DNA of 51,753 nucleotides, taken from assembly GCA_014859965.1 (NCBI GenBank), contig JACZKQ010000125.1:1-51753 (forward strand), written 5' to 3'. The DNA is from Phycisphaerae bacterium (GTDB lineage Bacteria; Planctomycetota; Phycisphaerae; Sedimentisphaerales; Anaerohalosphaeraceae). Numbering within the stretch: position 1 is the stretch's first letter; every line of letters begins with the position of its first letter. The notes beneath the pieces are model-generated. The model did no database searches. It was not told the DNA's origin and worked only from the letters and a program-made list of their open reading frames with translations. The position numbers and the translations under genes were made by a program. Positions 1-7,548 of the stretch are shown one piece after another.

Positions 1-275
1 GGGCGCAGGTATTGCAGGCCGGGGCGGCGGCGGGGGTGATTACCAGCGGAACGATGGCGCCTTACTGGAAGACGGCCGATACATGCGAGGGCGTCGAACT
101 GACGGACGAATCGGGGGTGCGGGCGGTGGCGATGGGGCTGGTGGACAGCCGCGTGGGGACAGGTGATGCGGTCGATATCGACATCCGCGGCAAGGCCGTG
201 GCGGCGAAGGTGGTTCAGAGGAACCTGAACACCGGCGCCGGCACGTATGCGATTCCACTGGTCTATTCAGATTAG
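1..275 (+). CDS. gcvT: Aminomethyltransferase (glycine cleavage T protein), C-terminal part
   Basis: This is the 3' end of a gene that begins before the window; the reading frame is open from base 3. About 90 residues are visible. They match the C-terminal barrel of GcvT: a Gly-Val-Ile-Thr-Ser-Gly-Thr stretch, then an Arg-Ala-Val-Ala-Met-Gly-Leu-Val segment and an Ile-Arg-Gly-Lys motif followed by Ala-Lys-Val-Val. In the family, GcvT transfers the methylene group from the lipoyl arm of the H protein to tetrahydrofolate and releases ammonia. The gcvH gene starts 61 bases downstream, which supports the call. The catalytic N-terminal domain lies outside the window. Confidence 0.9.
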   Translation, partial: AQVLQAGAAAGVITSGTMAPYWKTADTCEGVELTDESGVRAVAMGLVDSRVGTGDAVDIDIRGKAVAAKVVQRNLNTGAGTYAIPLVYSD

Positions 276-336
276 AGAACGGCCAGCCGAATGATGGATG
301 AGATTGAAGCACGATTGTGCAGAAGGAGAACGGTAA

Positions 337-726
337 ATGATTGACAAGGCTTCGCGGTATGCCGAGACGCATGAGTGGGCGCGGCTGGAGGATGGCGGGA
401 TGGTGGTGGTGGGGCTGAGCAGCTTTGCGATCGAGCAGTTGGGAGACGTGGTTTATATGGAACTGCCTGCGGTCGGCGGCGAGGTGACGAAGGGCGAGGC
501 GCTCGGCGTGGTGGAGTCGGTGAAGGCGGCCGCGGATGTTTATGCGCCCGTAGGCGGGAAGGTGGCGGCGGTCAACGACGCGGTCCAGGGCGATCCGGAC
601 GTGCTGAAGCGGGATGCTTACGGGGCCGGGTGGCTGGTGAAGATCGAGGCAGCGGATCCGAAAGAGTATGAGGCACTGATGCTTGCCGACGCTTATGAGA
701 AGTTTGTGCAGAACCAGGAACAGTAG
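337..726 (+). CDS. gcvH: Glycine cleavage system H protein
   Basis: This 129-residue lipoyl carrier shuttles the aminomethyl group between the P, T and L proteins of the cytoplasmic glycine cleavage complex. The length is normal for the family. The lipoylation site is visible as Glu-Ser-Val-Lys-Ala-Ala-Ala-Asp-Val-Tyr, with the modified lysine at residue 63. The N-terminal Thr-His-Glu-Trp segment is also typical of GcvH. An AAGGAG site lies 8 bases before the ATG and fixes the start. It lies between gcvT and the two P-protein genes, all on the same strand, so this is a standard gcv operon. No gcvL gene is in view; the L protein (dihydrolipoyl dehydrogenase) must be encoded elsewhere. Confidence 0.97.
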   Translation: MIDKASRYAETHEWARLEDGGMVVVGLSSFAIEQLGDVVYMELPAVGGEVTKGEALGVVESVKAAADVYAPVGGKVAAVNDAVQGDPDVLKRDAYGAGWLVKIEAADPKEYEALMLADAYEKFVQNQEQ

Positions 727-834
727 TGCTGAACGCATCTTACGCGAGATGCCGGGCACATGCTGAATGCAAATGATAAATCGCACACTGCCGGCCGCCG
801 CGGGATTTGAGTCGGCAGGGAGAAAGGGACGGGC

Positions 835-2166
835 ATGCCTTTTATTGCCAACACGGAGCAGCAGCGCCAGGAGATGCTGGACGCCATCGGGCTGACCGCG
901 GCGGATTTGTTCAGTGATGTCGATGCGTCGATGCGCTGCGGGCCTTTGGATATGCCGGCGGGGATGAGCGAACAGGCGGTGCGGGCGCGGCTTGCGGAAC
1001 TTGCCGGGAAGAACTCAATCAACCTGACCTGTTTTCTGGGCGGGGGGTTTTACGATCATTTCATTCCCGCGGCGGTTGGGGCGCTCATCGGGCGTTCGGA
1101 GTTCTACACGGCGTATACGCCGTACCAGCCGGAGATTTCGCAGGGAACGCTGCAGGCGATCTATGAATATCAGTCGGCGATCTGCCGGTTGACCGATATG
1201 CAGGCGGCCAACGCGTCGCTGTATGACGGCGGCACTGCGCTCTACGAGGCGATGATGATGGCGCTTCGGGTGACAGACCGCAACAAGATCATTATCGACG
1301 ATTCGGTGAATCCGATCTATCGCGTCATGATTCATTCGTACACGCGGAACCTGAAGATCGAACTGGTCGAGACGAAGAATGCCGACGGACAGGCCGACCG
1401 TGAAGCGATTTTGAAATTGCTGGACGACAAGACCGCGGGGGTGATCGTGCAGAACCCGAACTTCTTTGGGTTGATCGACGACTACAGCGATCTGGCGGAG
1501 GCGGCGCACGCGAAGGGGGCGCTGCTGATCTGTTCGTGTTATCCGACTTCGCTGGGCATTCTGAAGACGCCCGGTGCGATGGGCGCCGACATCGTGACAG
1601 GCGAAGGGCAGTCGTTAGGCCTGCCGATGTCGTTTGGGGGGCCCTACCTCGGGTTCATGGCGACCCGCAGTAAGTACGTGCGGAAGATGCCGGGGCGGAT
1701 CGTTGGCGAGGCGACCGATACCGAGGGGCGGCGAGGGTTCGTGCTGACGCTGCAGGCGCGGGAGCAGCATATCCGGCGGGACAAAGCGACGTCGAATGTC
1801 TGCACGAACGAGGCGCTGTGTGCGCTGACGGCTCTGGTGTATCTTTCGCTGTTAGGCCGGGAGGGGCTGCGGGAGACGGCGCAGCTTTGCGCGGACAAGG
1901 CCAGCTACGCGTATCAGAAGCTTACGGCGATCAAGGGAGTAAGGCCGTATTTTCGCGCCAAGTGGTTTTTCAACGAGATGGTGCTTGACCTGCCATGCGA
2001 GGCGTCGGGCGTGATCGGCCGGCTGATCGAAAAGGGGATTGCGGCGGGCTTTCCGCTGAGCCGTTATTACGAGGGCATGGACAACGCCATTCTGATCGCG
2101 GTGACGGAAAAGCGCACCAAGGAGGAGATTGGCGTGCTGGCCGAGGCACTGGAGGCGGTGCTGTGA
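835..2166 (+). CDS. gcvPA: Glycine dehydrogenase (decarboxylating) subunit 1, P protein alpha
   Basis: The product has 443 residues, the usual length for the N-terminal half of a split P protein. Together with GcvPB it decarboxylates glycine and loads the aminomethyl group on the H-protein lipoyl arm. The sequence has the recognisable Phe-Leu-Gly-Gly-Gly segment near residue 67, the Thr-Pro-Tyr-Gln-Pro-Glu motif, and a Gln-Ala-Arg-Glu-Gln-His-Ile-Arg-Arg stretch typical of the family. A GGGAG site lies upstream of the ATG, and the gene follows gcvH by 108 bases. The pyridoxal-phosphate lysine is not expected here; it is in GcvPB. A split P protein is the arrangement known from Gram-positive bacteria, archaea and planctomycetes, unlike the single-chain form of E. 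coli. Confidence 0.96.
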   Translation: MPFIANTEQQRQEMLDAIGLTAADLFSDVDASMRCGPLDMPAGMSEQAVRARLAELAGKNSINLTCFLGGGFYDHFIPAAVGALIGRSEFYTAYTPYQPEISQGTLQAIYEYQSAICRLTDMQAANASLYDGGTALYEAMMMALRVTDRNKIIIDDSVNPIYRVMIHSYTRNLKIELVETKNADGQADREAILKLLDDKTAGVIVQNPNFFGLIDDYSDLAEAAHAKGALLICSCYPTSLGILKTPGAMGADIVTGEGQSLGLPMSFGGPYLGFMATRSKYVRKMPGRIVGEATDTEGRRGFVLTLQAREQHIRRDKATSNVCTNEALCALTALVYLSLLGREGLRETAQLCADKASYAYQKLTAIKGVRPYFRAKWFFNEMVLDLPCEASGVIGRLIEKGIAAGFPLSRYYEGMDNAILIAVTEKRTKEEIGVLAEALEAVL

Positions 2167-2241
2167 TCTTCTATTTTCAATTTTCTATTTACTATTTGTG
2201 CGGCTTGGCGGCTGATACTCAAACGCATGGGCGGATGCAAG

Positions 2242-3687
2242 ATGAAACTATTGTATGAGAAATCGGTTATGGGTCGGCGGGGTGTGCGGGTTGCGGCGTC
2301 GGATGTGCCGACGTCGATTCATCTGCGCCGGTCGTATTTGCGGGAACGGCCGGCCGCGCTGCCGGAGTTGAGCGAACTGGATGTGGTGCGGCATTTTACG
2401 GAGCTGTCGCGGCGCAACTTCGGCGTGGACACAAGTTTCTATCCGTTAGGTTCGTGTACGATGAAGTACAACCCGAAGGTGGCCGAACGGATCGCGTCGT
2501 ACCCGGGATTTGCGCACCTGCACCCGCTGCTGCCGCAGTTGCGGATGGGCGGGATTCTGACGCAGGGGGCGCTGGAGGTGCTCTATGAGATGGAGCGTCT
2601 GCTGTGCGAGATCGTGGGGATGGCGGCGTTTACGATGCAGCCGTTGGCCGGGGCGCACGGGGAACTTACGGGCATCATGATGATGGCGGCCTATCATCGC
2701 CATCGCAGGAATCATAAGACGACGGTGCTGATTGCCGACAGCGCGCACGGGACGAACCCGGCGAGCGCGGCGATTGCGGGGTATACGGTTGCGTCGGTGC
2801 CGAGCGATGCGCAGGGTGGGATGGATGTGCAGGCGCTGAAGGGGATGCTCAACGACCAGGTGGCGGGGCTGATGCTGACGTGTCCTAACACGTTAGGCCT
2901 TTTCAATCCGAACGTCAGAGAGATCTGCGATCTGATCCACTCGGTGGACGGGCTTGCGTACTACGACGGGGCCAACCTCAACGCGATTGTGGGCAAGGTC
3001 AAGCCCGCGGATCTGGGTTTTGATATCGTGCATCTGAATCTGCACAAGACGTTCGCGACGCCGCACGGATCGGGCGGCCCGGGGTCGGGGCCCGTGGGAG
3101 TGGTGGAGAAGCTTGCGGAGTTTCTGCCGGTGTCGACGGTGATCAAACGCAGCGACGGCACGTACGCGCTGGAGTATGACCGGCCGAATTCGATTGGTTA
3201 TATCGCGCCGTTTTACGGAAACTTTGGGATTATTCTGCGGGCGTACGTTTATATTCTGATGTTAGGGCGCGAGGGGCTGGAGCGGGTGGCGGAGAACGCG
3301 GTGCTCAACGCCAACTACGTGCGGGAGAAGCTGAAGGATTACTATCATTTGCCGTATCCGCAGGTATGCAAGCACGAGTGCGTGTTTTCGGCGGCGCGGC
3401 AGGCCGAGCGCGGGGTGCATGCCCTCGATATAGCCAAGGCCCTGATCGACCGCGGGTTCCATCCGCCGACGATGTATTTTCCGACGACGGTCAAGGAGGC
3501 GCTGATGATCGAGCCGACCGAGACCGAAAGCAAGGAGACGCTGGATGCGTTTATCGATGCGATGATCGAGATCGCCCGGCTCGCCGAGACGCACCCCGAG
3601 CAGATCACGGCCGCCCCGACGACGACCCCGGTGGGCCGACTGGACGAAACCGCCGCCGCCCGGAATCTGAACATCGCAAGCCTTTAG
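2242..3687 (+). CDS. gcvPB: Glycine dehydrogenase (decarboxylating) subunit 2, P protein beta
   Basis: This is the C-terminal half of the split glycine decarboxylase and carries the pyridoxal phosphate. The cofactor lysine is in Leu-His-Lys-Thr-Phe-Ala-Thr-Pro-His-Gly (codon at 3046), followed by a glycine-rich Gly-Gly-Pro-Gly-Ser-Gly-Pro loop. Other family landmarks are Tyr-Pro-Leu-Gly-Ser-Cys-Thr-Met-Lys-Tyr-Asn-Pro and Ala-Asp-Ser-Ala-His-Gly-Thr-Asn-Pro-Ala-Ser. The frame is also open to an ATG at 2227, but the ATG at 2242 gives the conserved start Met-Lys-Leu-Leu-Tyr-Glu-Lys and has GGCGG upstream, so I use it; the product is 481 residues. The last 25 residues form a Thr/Ala-rich tail. 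An unusual AT-rich tract lies in the gap after gcvPA. Confidence 0.96.
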   Translation: MKLLYEKSVMGRRGVRVAASDVPTSIHLRRSYLRERPAALPELSELDVVRHFTELSRRNFGVDTSFYPLGSCTMKYNPKVAERIASYPGFAHLHPLLPQLRMGGILTQGALEVLYEMERLLCEIVGMAAFTMQPLAGAHGELTGIMMMAAYHRHRRNHKTTVLIADSAHGTNPASAAIAGYTVASVPSDAQGGMDVQALKGMLNDQVAGLMLTCPNTLGLFNPNVREICDLIHSVDGLAYYDGANLNAIVGKVKPADLGFDIVHLNLHKTFATPHGSGGPGSGPVGVVEKLAEFLPVSTVIKRSDGTYALEYDRPNSIGYIAPFYGNFGIILRAYVYILMLGREGLERVAENAVLNANYVREKLKDYYHLPYPQVCKHECVFSAARQAERGVHALDIAKALIDRGFHPPTMYFPTTVKEALMIEPTETESKETLDAFIDAMIEIARLAETHPEQITAAPTTTPVGRLDETAAARNLNIASL

Positions 3688-3729
3688 TCGCCGCCGTGGG
3701 CTGCTCACCGATACGCCTGCGGTGAGGTG

Positions 3730-4059
3730 TCACCATTTCTTAAAAATGAAGAAGGTCGCGCCGATGATCATGCCGAAGCCGACGAGGTAGTTCCACTTGA
3801 AATCCTCGCGCAGGTAGAGGATGGAGAAGATCGCAAAGACGATCAGGGTGATGACCTCCTGGATGGTCTTCAACTGGGCGGCTGAGAACTCGTGGTGGCC
3901 GATGCGGTTGGCGGGGACCTGGAAGCAGTATTCTGCAAAGGCGATCAGCCAGCTTATGAAGATCACCTTCCACAGGGGACTGGCTTTGAACTTCAGGTGG
4001 CCGTACCAGGCGAAGGTCATGAAGATATTCGACACGACCAAAAGGACAATCGTCCACAT
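3730..4059 (-). CDS. DUF486 family small membrane protein (DMT-like)
   Basis: This 109-residue protein has four hydrophobic segments and matches the DUF486 family closely. Signatures are Asn-Ile-Phe-Met-Thr-Phe-Ala-Trp-Tyr-Gly-His-Leu near residues 11-22, Ala-Glu-Tyr-Cys-Phe-Gln-Val-Pro-Ala-Asn-Arg-Ile-Gly in the middle, and Leu-Lys-Thr-Ile-Gln-Glu-Val-Ile-Thr-Leu after it. The family is grouped with the drug/metabolite transporter superfamily, but its substrate is unknown. An AAGGAG site lies about 12 bases upstream of the ATG. The gene converges on gcvPB, whose stop is 42 bases away. Overlapping frames here read as arginine-rich nonsense and were discarded. Confidence 0.9.
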   Translation of the reverse strand: MWTIVLLVVSNIFMTFAWYGHLKFKASPLWKVIFISWLIAFAEYCFQVPANRIGHHEFSAAQLKTIQEVITLIVFAIFSILYLREDFKWNYLVGFGMIIGATFFIFKKW

Positions 4060-4165
4060 AAATACACATTGCTCCTTGATCGCAGAAAATTAGGGGGATC
4101 GTTCAGGCAACCGGCATATTCTACCTGTGCTGCGGGTCCCGACGCAATAGGGCAGAGGAAAGATT

Positions 4166-5029
4166 TCAATTGGCCGCGGCCGCTCGCAGCTTTGCGGCTA
4201 ACTTGCGTGTTCTTTCTATCTCCTGGTTCTGCTTGGGTTTGCGGGATCTCATTACTATCAGTTGTACGACCGCCCCGAGACCGACCATACCGTAGTATGC
4301 AGCGTTGAGGAGGTGTCGCTGCTCCTGGATGGCCGAACAGAGTTGAACGTCGACAGCCATGAGCAGGCTTTCGGTGCCTATAAAGAGGAGCAGCGTTCCA
4401 ATGAGGCTGTAACACAGGGCAAATACAAGGTTCTTCAGCAGCCAGATCAGGAGCAGGCAGGCGACGGCGCCGGCCGAAACGGATAGAAGAAGCTTCCATT
4501 TGTGAGGCGTCATCGTTTTCAACGCGTCCTCCAGGAGGGCGTTGAATCTCTCCATGAAACCGGCTTCGGCTTGTGCGATTTGCTCTACGTAGGCCAGCCG
4601 CAAGGCGGGGTCCATGTTGCTGAACGAACGCATCGCGAATGGAGCTGCCTGTGCTTGCCGCAATGCGGGAAATTTGCTCAATACCACGCTGGAATAGGTG
4701 GCGCCTGCGACGGCGGCGAAGATGATCACGGCCAGCACGATGATGATGACGTTTCTGAACAGGACCGCGGCAAGGCAGAAGGCGGCCGCCCCTATGGTCA
4801 TGGCGATAAGAAGGTTCAGGCCCAGCCATTGCGAAACGAGCATGCCGCAGAAGGATCCGACGGCCGCTCCGAGGAGGCCGATGATCGTCGCGCTGAAATA
4901 GGCGCCCGCCAGCCAAAACAGCAGACCCACAATGACGGTCACAGCGCCGATGCCGACAAGCCAGACAGGGGTGACTTGCAGATACAGCGTTTCGATTCTG
5001 ATCAATAGTTCATACATGATGAGGCTCAC
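4166..5029 (-). CDS. Polytopic membrane protein of unknown function
   Basis: I do not recognise a family. The 287-residue product has about seven hydrophobic segments, near residues 22-40, 45-62, 72-90, 93-112, 179-197, 200-218 and 242-260. The middle region, about 113-178, is polar and contains an Ala/Gln/Glu-rich helix. The C terminus is basic, with many Lys and Arg, and is therefore probably cytoplasmic. Glycine/alanine-rich packing in the first helices resembles small transport or scaffold proteins but is not diagnostic. A second ATG at 5017 is an alternative start. It lies 106 bases upstream of the DUF486 gene on the same strand, so the two may be cotranscribed. Confidence 0.75.
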   Translation of the reverse strand: MSLIMYELLIRIETLYLQVTPVWLVGIGAVTVIVGLLFWLAGAYFSATIIGLLGAAVGSFCGMLVSQWLGLNLLIAMTIGAAAFCLAAVLFRNVIIIVLAVIIFAAVAGATYSSVVLSKFPALRQAQAAPFAMRSFSNMDPALRLAYVEQIAQAEAGFMERFNALLEDALKTMTPHKWKLLLSVSAGAVACLLLIWLLKNLVFALCYSLIGTLLLFIGTESLLMAVDVQLCSAIQEQRHLLNAAYYGMVGLGAVVQLIVMRSRKPKQNQEIERTRKLAAKLRAAAAN

Positions 5030-5100
5030 TCATGCAGACCATTCTACCGAGGTGTTCTTAAAAATTCCATGCTCCTGTAATTTTGTGGCACTCAAAGTAC

Positions 5101-5129
5101 TTGTGTTGGGCTGCGGGCGGAGATATAAT
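5101..5129 (+). promoter_or_regulatory. Sigma70-type promoter for the LEA-like lipoprotein gene
   Basis: TTGTGT and TATAAT are separated by 17 bases. The -10 box ends 86 bases before the ATG at 5216. The -10 is a perfect consensus; the -35 matches four of six positions. Confidence 0.6.
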
Positions 5130-5215
5130 GCTATGTCGTCGTTGTGCATGCCCTTGGTCCGCATGATGCGTTGGGTTGTTTTTCGAGAGGGCGTGTGTGC
5201 CGTCAAGGAGAAGTT

Positions 5216-5752
5216 ATGAAGAAATCAGGCGTTGTCTGTTCGGTTGTTTTTGGGCTCTTGCTTGCTTTCGGCGCGGGGTGCGATACGGCACGGCAGGCCC
5301 TGCAAATGCAGAAGCCGACGGTCGCTCTTAAAGGGCTGAGTTTTGGAGAGATCACCCTTGAATCGGCGACGCTGCTCTTCGACGTCGAGGTCGGCAACCC
5401 CTATTCGGTTGCCCTGCCGCTGACGAATCTGGACTATGCCTTGACGAGCGGGGCACGGCCGCTGTTTTCGGGCAAGGCCGAGGCGGCCCAGACCATTGCG
5501 GCCAAGAATAAGGCGGTCGTCAGATTGCCCGCCAAAATCAGCTATCTTGACCTGGTCAGGGCATTCAAAGACGTTCGGCCGGGGTCTGCAATTCCGTACA
5601 ACGCAGATATGAAACTGTCAATGGATGCCCCTTTGCTCGGCGCCATTGGTGTGCCGCTGGCCAAGGAGGGGCAACTGAATGTTCCGGAAATCCCGAATCT
5701 CGAGACCTTTGACTGGAAGTCGAAAGTCTTGAATCTGCTGGGTACGGATTAG
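5216..5752 (+). CDS. LEA type 2 (WHy domain) family lipoprotein
   Basis: The 178-residue product starts with a short basic N terminus, a hydrophobic stretch and a lipobox-like Gly-Ala-Gly-Cys, with the cysteine near residue 22; it is probably an outer-envelope lipoprotein. The rest matches the water-stress/hypersensitive (WHy) LEA-14-like fold: a beta-sandwich with Phe-Asp-Val-Glu-Val-Gly-Asn-Pro-Tyr followed by Leu-Pro-Leu-Thr-Asn-Leu-Asp-Tyr. LEA-2 proteins are linked to desiccation or stress, but the function of bacterial lipoprotein versions is not settled. The frame extends upstream to 5144, but AAGGAG directly precedes the ATG at 5216, which also gives the signal peptide. It stands alone behind its own promoter. 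Confidence 0.85.
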   Translation: MKKSGVVCSVVFGLLLAFGAGCDTARQALQMQKPTVALKGLSFGEITLESATLLFDVEVGNPYSVALPLTNLDYALTSGARPLFSGKAEAAQTIAAKNKAVVRLPAKISYLDLVRAFKDVRPGSAIPYNADMKLSMDAPLLGAIGVPLAKEGQLNVPEIPNLETFDWKSKVLNLLGTD

Positions 5753-5897
5753 CCTTTTTTTAGGCGACTGCCGAACAGGGTTAAAGATTTCAGGCTGCAA
5801 CGACCGATAAATAACGCATGTCCGGACCGGTGCGGTATGTGCGGCAGTTCGGGCGTGAATGGGGGCGATCAGATCAGTTTCTCCCGGTTTGGGGTAG

Positions 5898-6047
5898 ATG
5901 ACGTCACAATGGTTCGAGGTGGTGCAGCAGGACGGCAGCGGGCTGGTAACGGGTGCTGAGGTGTCTCTTGAGGGCCCTGTGACGCGGCAAAGCGGCGGTT
6001 TTGCAAAAAACGGAAAAAATGCTGGCAAAATCAAGGGCGAGCACTAA
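5898..6047 (+). CDS. Possible small protein, 49 residues
   Basis: An ATG at 5898 opens a 49-codon frame ending at TAA 6045-6047, only 11 bases before the FabZ-like gene. The predicted product is hydrophilic, begins Met-Thr-Ser-Gln-Trp-Phe-Glu-Val-Val, and ends in a lysine/glycine-rich tail. Codon choice in the first two thirds is GC-rich at third positions, like neighbouring genes. The ribosome site is weak (GGGG then TAG before ATG). I recognise no family. It could be real and translationally coupled to the next gene, which itself lacks a Shine-Dalgarno site, or be chance in a 306-base gap that otherwise shows nothing clear. Confidence 0.3.
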   Translation: MTSQWFEVVQQDGSGLVTGAEVSLEGPVTRQSGGFAKNGKNAGKIKGEH

Positions 6048-6058
6048 AATCCCTGTCC

Positions 6059-6526
6059 ATGAGATTCATATTAATAGATAATGTTCTATCATACGATGCG
6101 GGCTCGACATTGACGGCCGTGAAGAGCGTTTCGCTGGCCGAAGAGTACCTGGGAGACCATTTTCCGACATTTCCCGTCCTTCCCGGCGTTCTTCTTCTGG
6201 AGGGGCTGATTGAGTCGGCGGCGTGGCTTGTGCGAGTGAGCGAGGATTTTGCGCACAGTATGGTGTTGCTGGAACAGGCGAAAAATGTTAAATATAAGAG
6301 CTTTGCCGCTCCGGGCATGCAGATACGTTACACTGTGACAGCAAAAGATATCGAGGAAAACGTCAGCAGTTTCAAGGGCGTGGGGGTTTGCGGGGATGAG
6401 GCGATCGTGGAGGCGAACTTTGCGCTGCGGCATTTCAACCTCAGTGCACGGGATGCGGCGATGGCGAAGGTCGACGCCTCGATAGTCGAGAGTATGAAGC
6501 AGCGCTGGAGCCTGCTTTACCGTTAA
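6059..6526 (+). CDS. FabZ-like 3-hydroxyacyl-ACP dehydratase (first copy)
   Basis: The 155-residue product has the hot-dog fold dehydratase signature His-Phe-Pro-Thr-Phe-Pro-Val-Leu-Pro-Gly, with the catalytic His at residue 34 and the expected catalytic Glu at residue 48. FabZ enzymes remove water from 3-hydroxyacyl chains held on acyl carrier protein. Residue spacing is identical in the second copy at 7060, so the two are probably paralogues from a duplication. Where FabZ usually has a glutamine four residues after the Glu, this one reads Glu-Gly-Leu-Ile-Glu, so substrate handling may differ. No clear Shine-Dalgarno site precedes the ATG. It opens a five-gene acyl-chain cassette running to 10176. 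Confidence 0.85.
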   Translation: MRFILIDNVLSYDAGSTLTAVKSVSLAEEYLGDHFPTFPVLPGVLLLEGLIESAAWLVRVSEDFAHSMVLLEQAKNVKYKSFAAPGMQIRYTVTAKDIEENVSSFKGVGVCGDEAIVEANFALRHFNLSARDAAMAKVDASIVESMKQRWSLLYR

Positions 6527-6576
6527 TACGACATTGAACGAATATCCTTTTTTGAATGTTGCGGAGGCAGTATATT

Positions 6577-6975
6577 ATGGGAATGAGTCGGGAAGAGATT
6601 TTTGAGGAAGTTCAGGAGGTTCTGATGGACGCCCTTGGGCTCGACGACGATGAGGTCACGGAAGAGGCCACGCTCATGGGGGATTTGGGGGCGGAGAGTA
6701 TCGACTTCCTGGATATTGTCTTCAGGCTCGAAAAATCGTTCGGAATCAAGGTCCCCCGGGAAGAATTGTTTCCCGCGGAAAGCTTGATGAACAATCCGGA
6801 ATACGTCAGCGGCGGCAAGGTGACGCCCAAGGGACTCGCGGAGTTCCGGGACAAGATGCCTCATACGGATTTCTCGTCGTTCGAGAACGACCCGGATATT
6901 AATAAGCTGCCGGACCTGTTCACGGTTCGGGCGGTGGTGAATTTTGTGGAGCTCAAGCTCAACGGCGCCGCATAA
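6577..6975 (+). CDS. Extended acyl carrier protein
   Basis: This 132-residue acyl carrier protein holds acyl intermediates on a phosphopantetheine arm. The attachment serine is residue 41 in Leu-Gly-Ala-Glu-Ser-Ile-Asp-Phe-Leu-Asp. It is longer than a normal ACP of about 80 residues: after helix II there is an insertion, roughly residues 62-112, containing a Gly-Gly-Lys-Val-Thr-Pro-Lys stretch, before the final helix. The start at 6577 is chosen because GGAGG precedes it; an in-frame ATG at 6556 has no such site. It lies between the two FabZ-like genes, so it is probably the dedicated carrier of this cassette rather than the housekeeping ACP. Confidence 0.9.
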   Translation: MGMSREEIFEEVQEVLMDALGLDDDEVTEEATLMGDLGAESIDFLDIVFRLEKSFGIKVPREELFPAESLMNNPEYVSGGKVTPKGLAEFRDKMPHTDFSSFENDPDINKLPDLFTVRAVVNFVELKLNGAA

Positions 6976-7000
6976 ACGCGGCCTCGGCGAAGCAAAGAAG

Positions 7001-7038
7001 CTGTCGGCAGGATCGTTGTGTGCGAGCCTGCCCGACAG
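7001..7038 (+). other. Intercistronic hairpin between the ACP and second FabZ-like gene
   Basis: CTGTCGGCAGG (7001-7011) pairs with CCTGCCCGACAG (7027-7038) with one bulged C and a 15-base loop. Only three T residues follow, so a full intrinsic terminator is unlikely. It may act as a partial attenuator or protect the 3' end of the ACP message. Confidence 0.5.
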
Positions 7039-7059
7039 TTTACCTAACGGGACACGGCC

Positions 7060-7548
7060 ATGCGATGGATCTGGATCGATAAGTTTCTCGAATTCGAAAG
7101 CGGCAGGAGCGCTGTTGCGCTGAAGAACGTGACGCTTGCCGAAGAGCATCTGCACGACCATTTCCCCGGGTTTCCGATCATGCCGGAATGCCTGATGATC
7201 GAGGCGATGGCGCAGACGGCGGGGATACTGGTGGGCGAGGCGCGTGGTTTCCAGGAAAAGGTGGTCCTGGCGAAGATCAAGAAGGCGGTGTTCTACAATT
7301 ATGTTCGGCCGGGCGATACGATTACGCTGCACGCGGAGATCGAATCCATCGCCGAGGAGGCGGCGGGTACGGCGGGCACGATTATGCGGGGCGACGAGCG
7401 GATCGCCGAAGTCAACCTGATGTTCAGCCACGTGGACAAGAATCTGGCGGGCAAGGAATTTCCGGAGGAGAACTTCGTCTTTACGGACATGTTCAATTCG
7501 CTGCTGACGGGGTTCGCCAGCGAGAAGCGCCATGCGGAGGGGATCTGA
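7060..7548 (+). CDS. FabZ-like 3-hydroxyacyl-ACP dehydratase (second copy)
   Basis: The 162-residue hot-dog fold dehydratase has catalytic His34 in His-Phe-Pro-Gly-Phe-Pro-Ile-Met-Pro and Glu48 in Met-Ile-Glu-Ala-Met-Ala-Gln, closer to classical FabZ than the first copy because the downstream glutamine is present. The usual Pro-Gly-Val after the signature is Pro-Glu-Cys here. The C-terminal 25 residues form an acidic tail beyond the usual fold. The stop TGA overlaps the ATG of the next gene by one base, so the ketoacyl synthase is probably translationally coupled. The paired copies could form a heterodimer; this is inference. Confidence 0.88.
   Translation: MRWIWIDKFLEFESGRSAVALKNVTLAEEHLHDHFPGFPIMPECLMIEAMAQTAGILVGEARGFQEKVVLAKIKKAVFYNYVRPGDTITLHAEIESIAEEAAGTAGTIMRGDERIAEVNLMFSHVDKNLAGKEFPEENFVFTDMFNSLLTGFASEKRHAEGI

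Noticed and set aside
6023..6050. TGGCAA-N16-TAAAAT as a promoter for the first FabZ-like gene
   Set aside because: The -10 box would end only 8 bases before the ATG, requiring a leaderless transcript, and the -35 match is weak.
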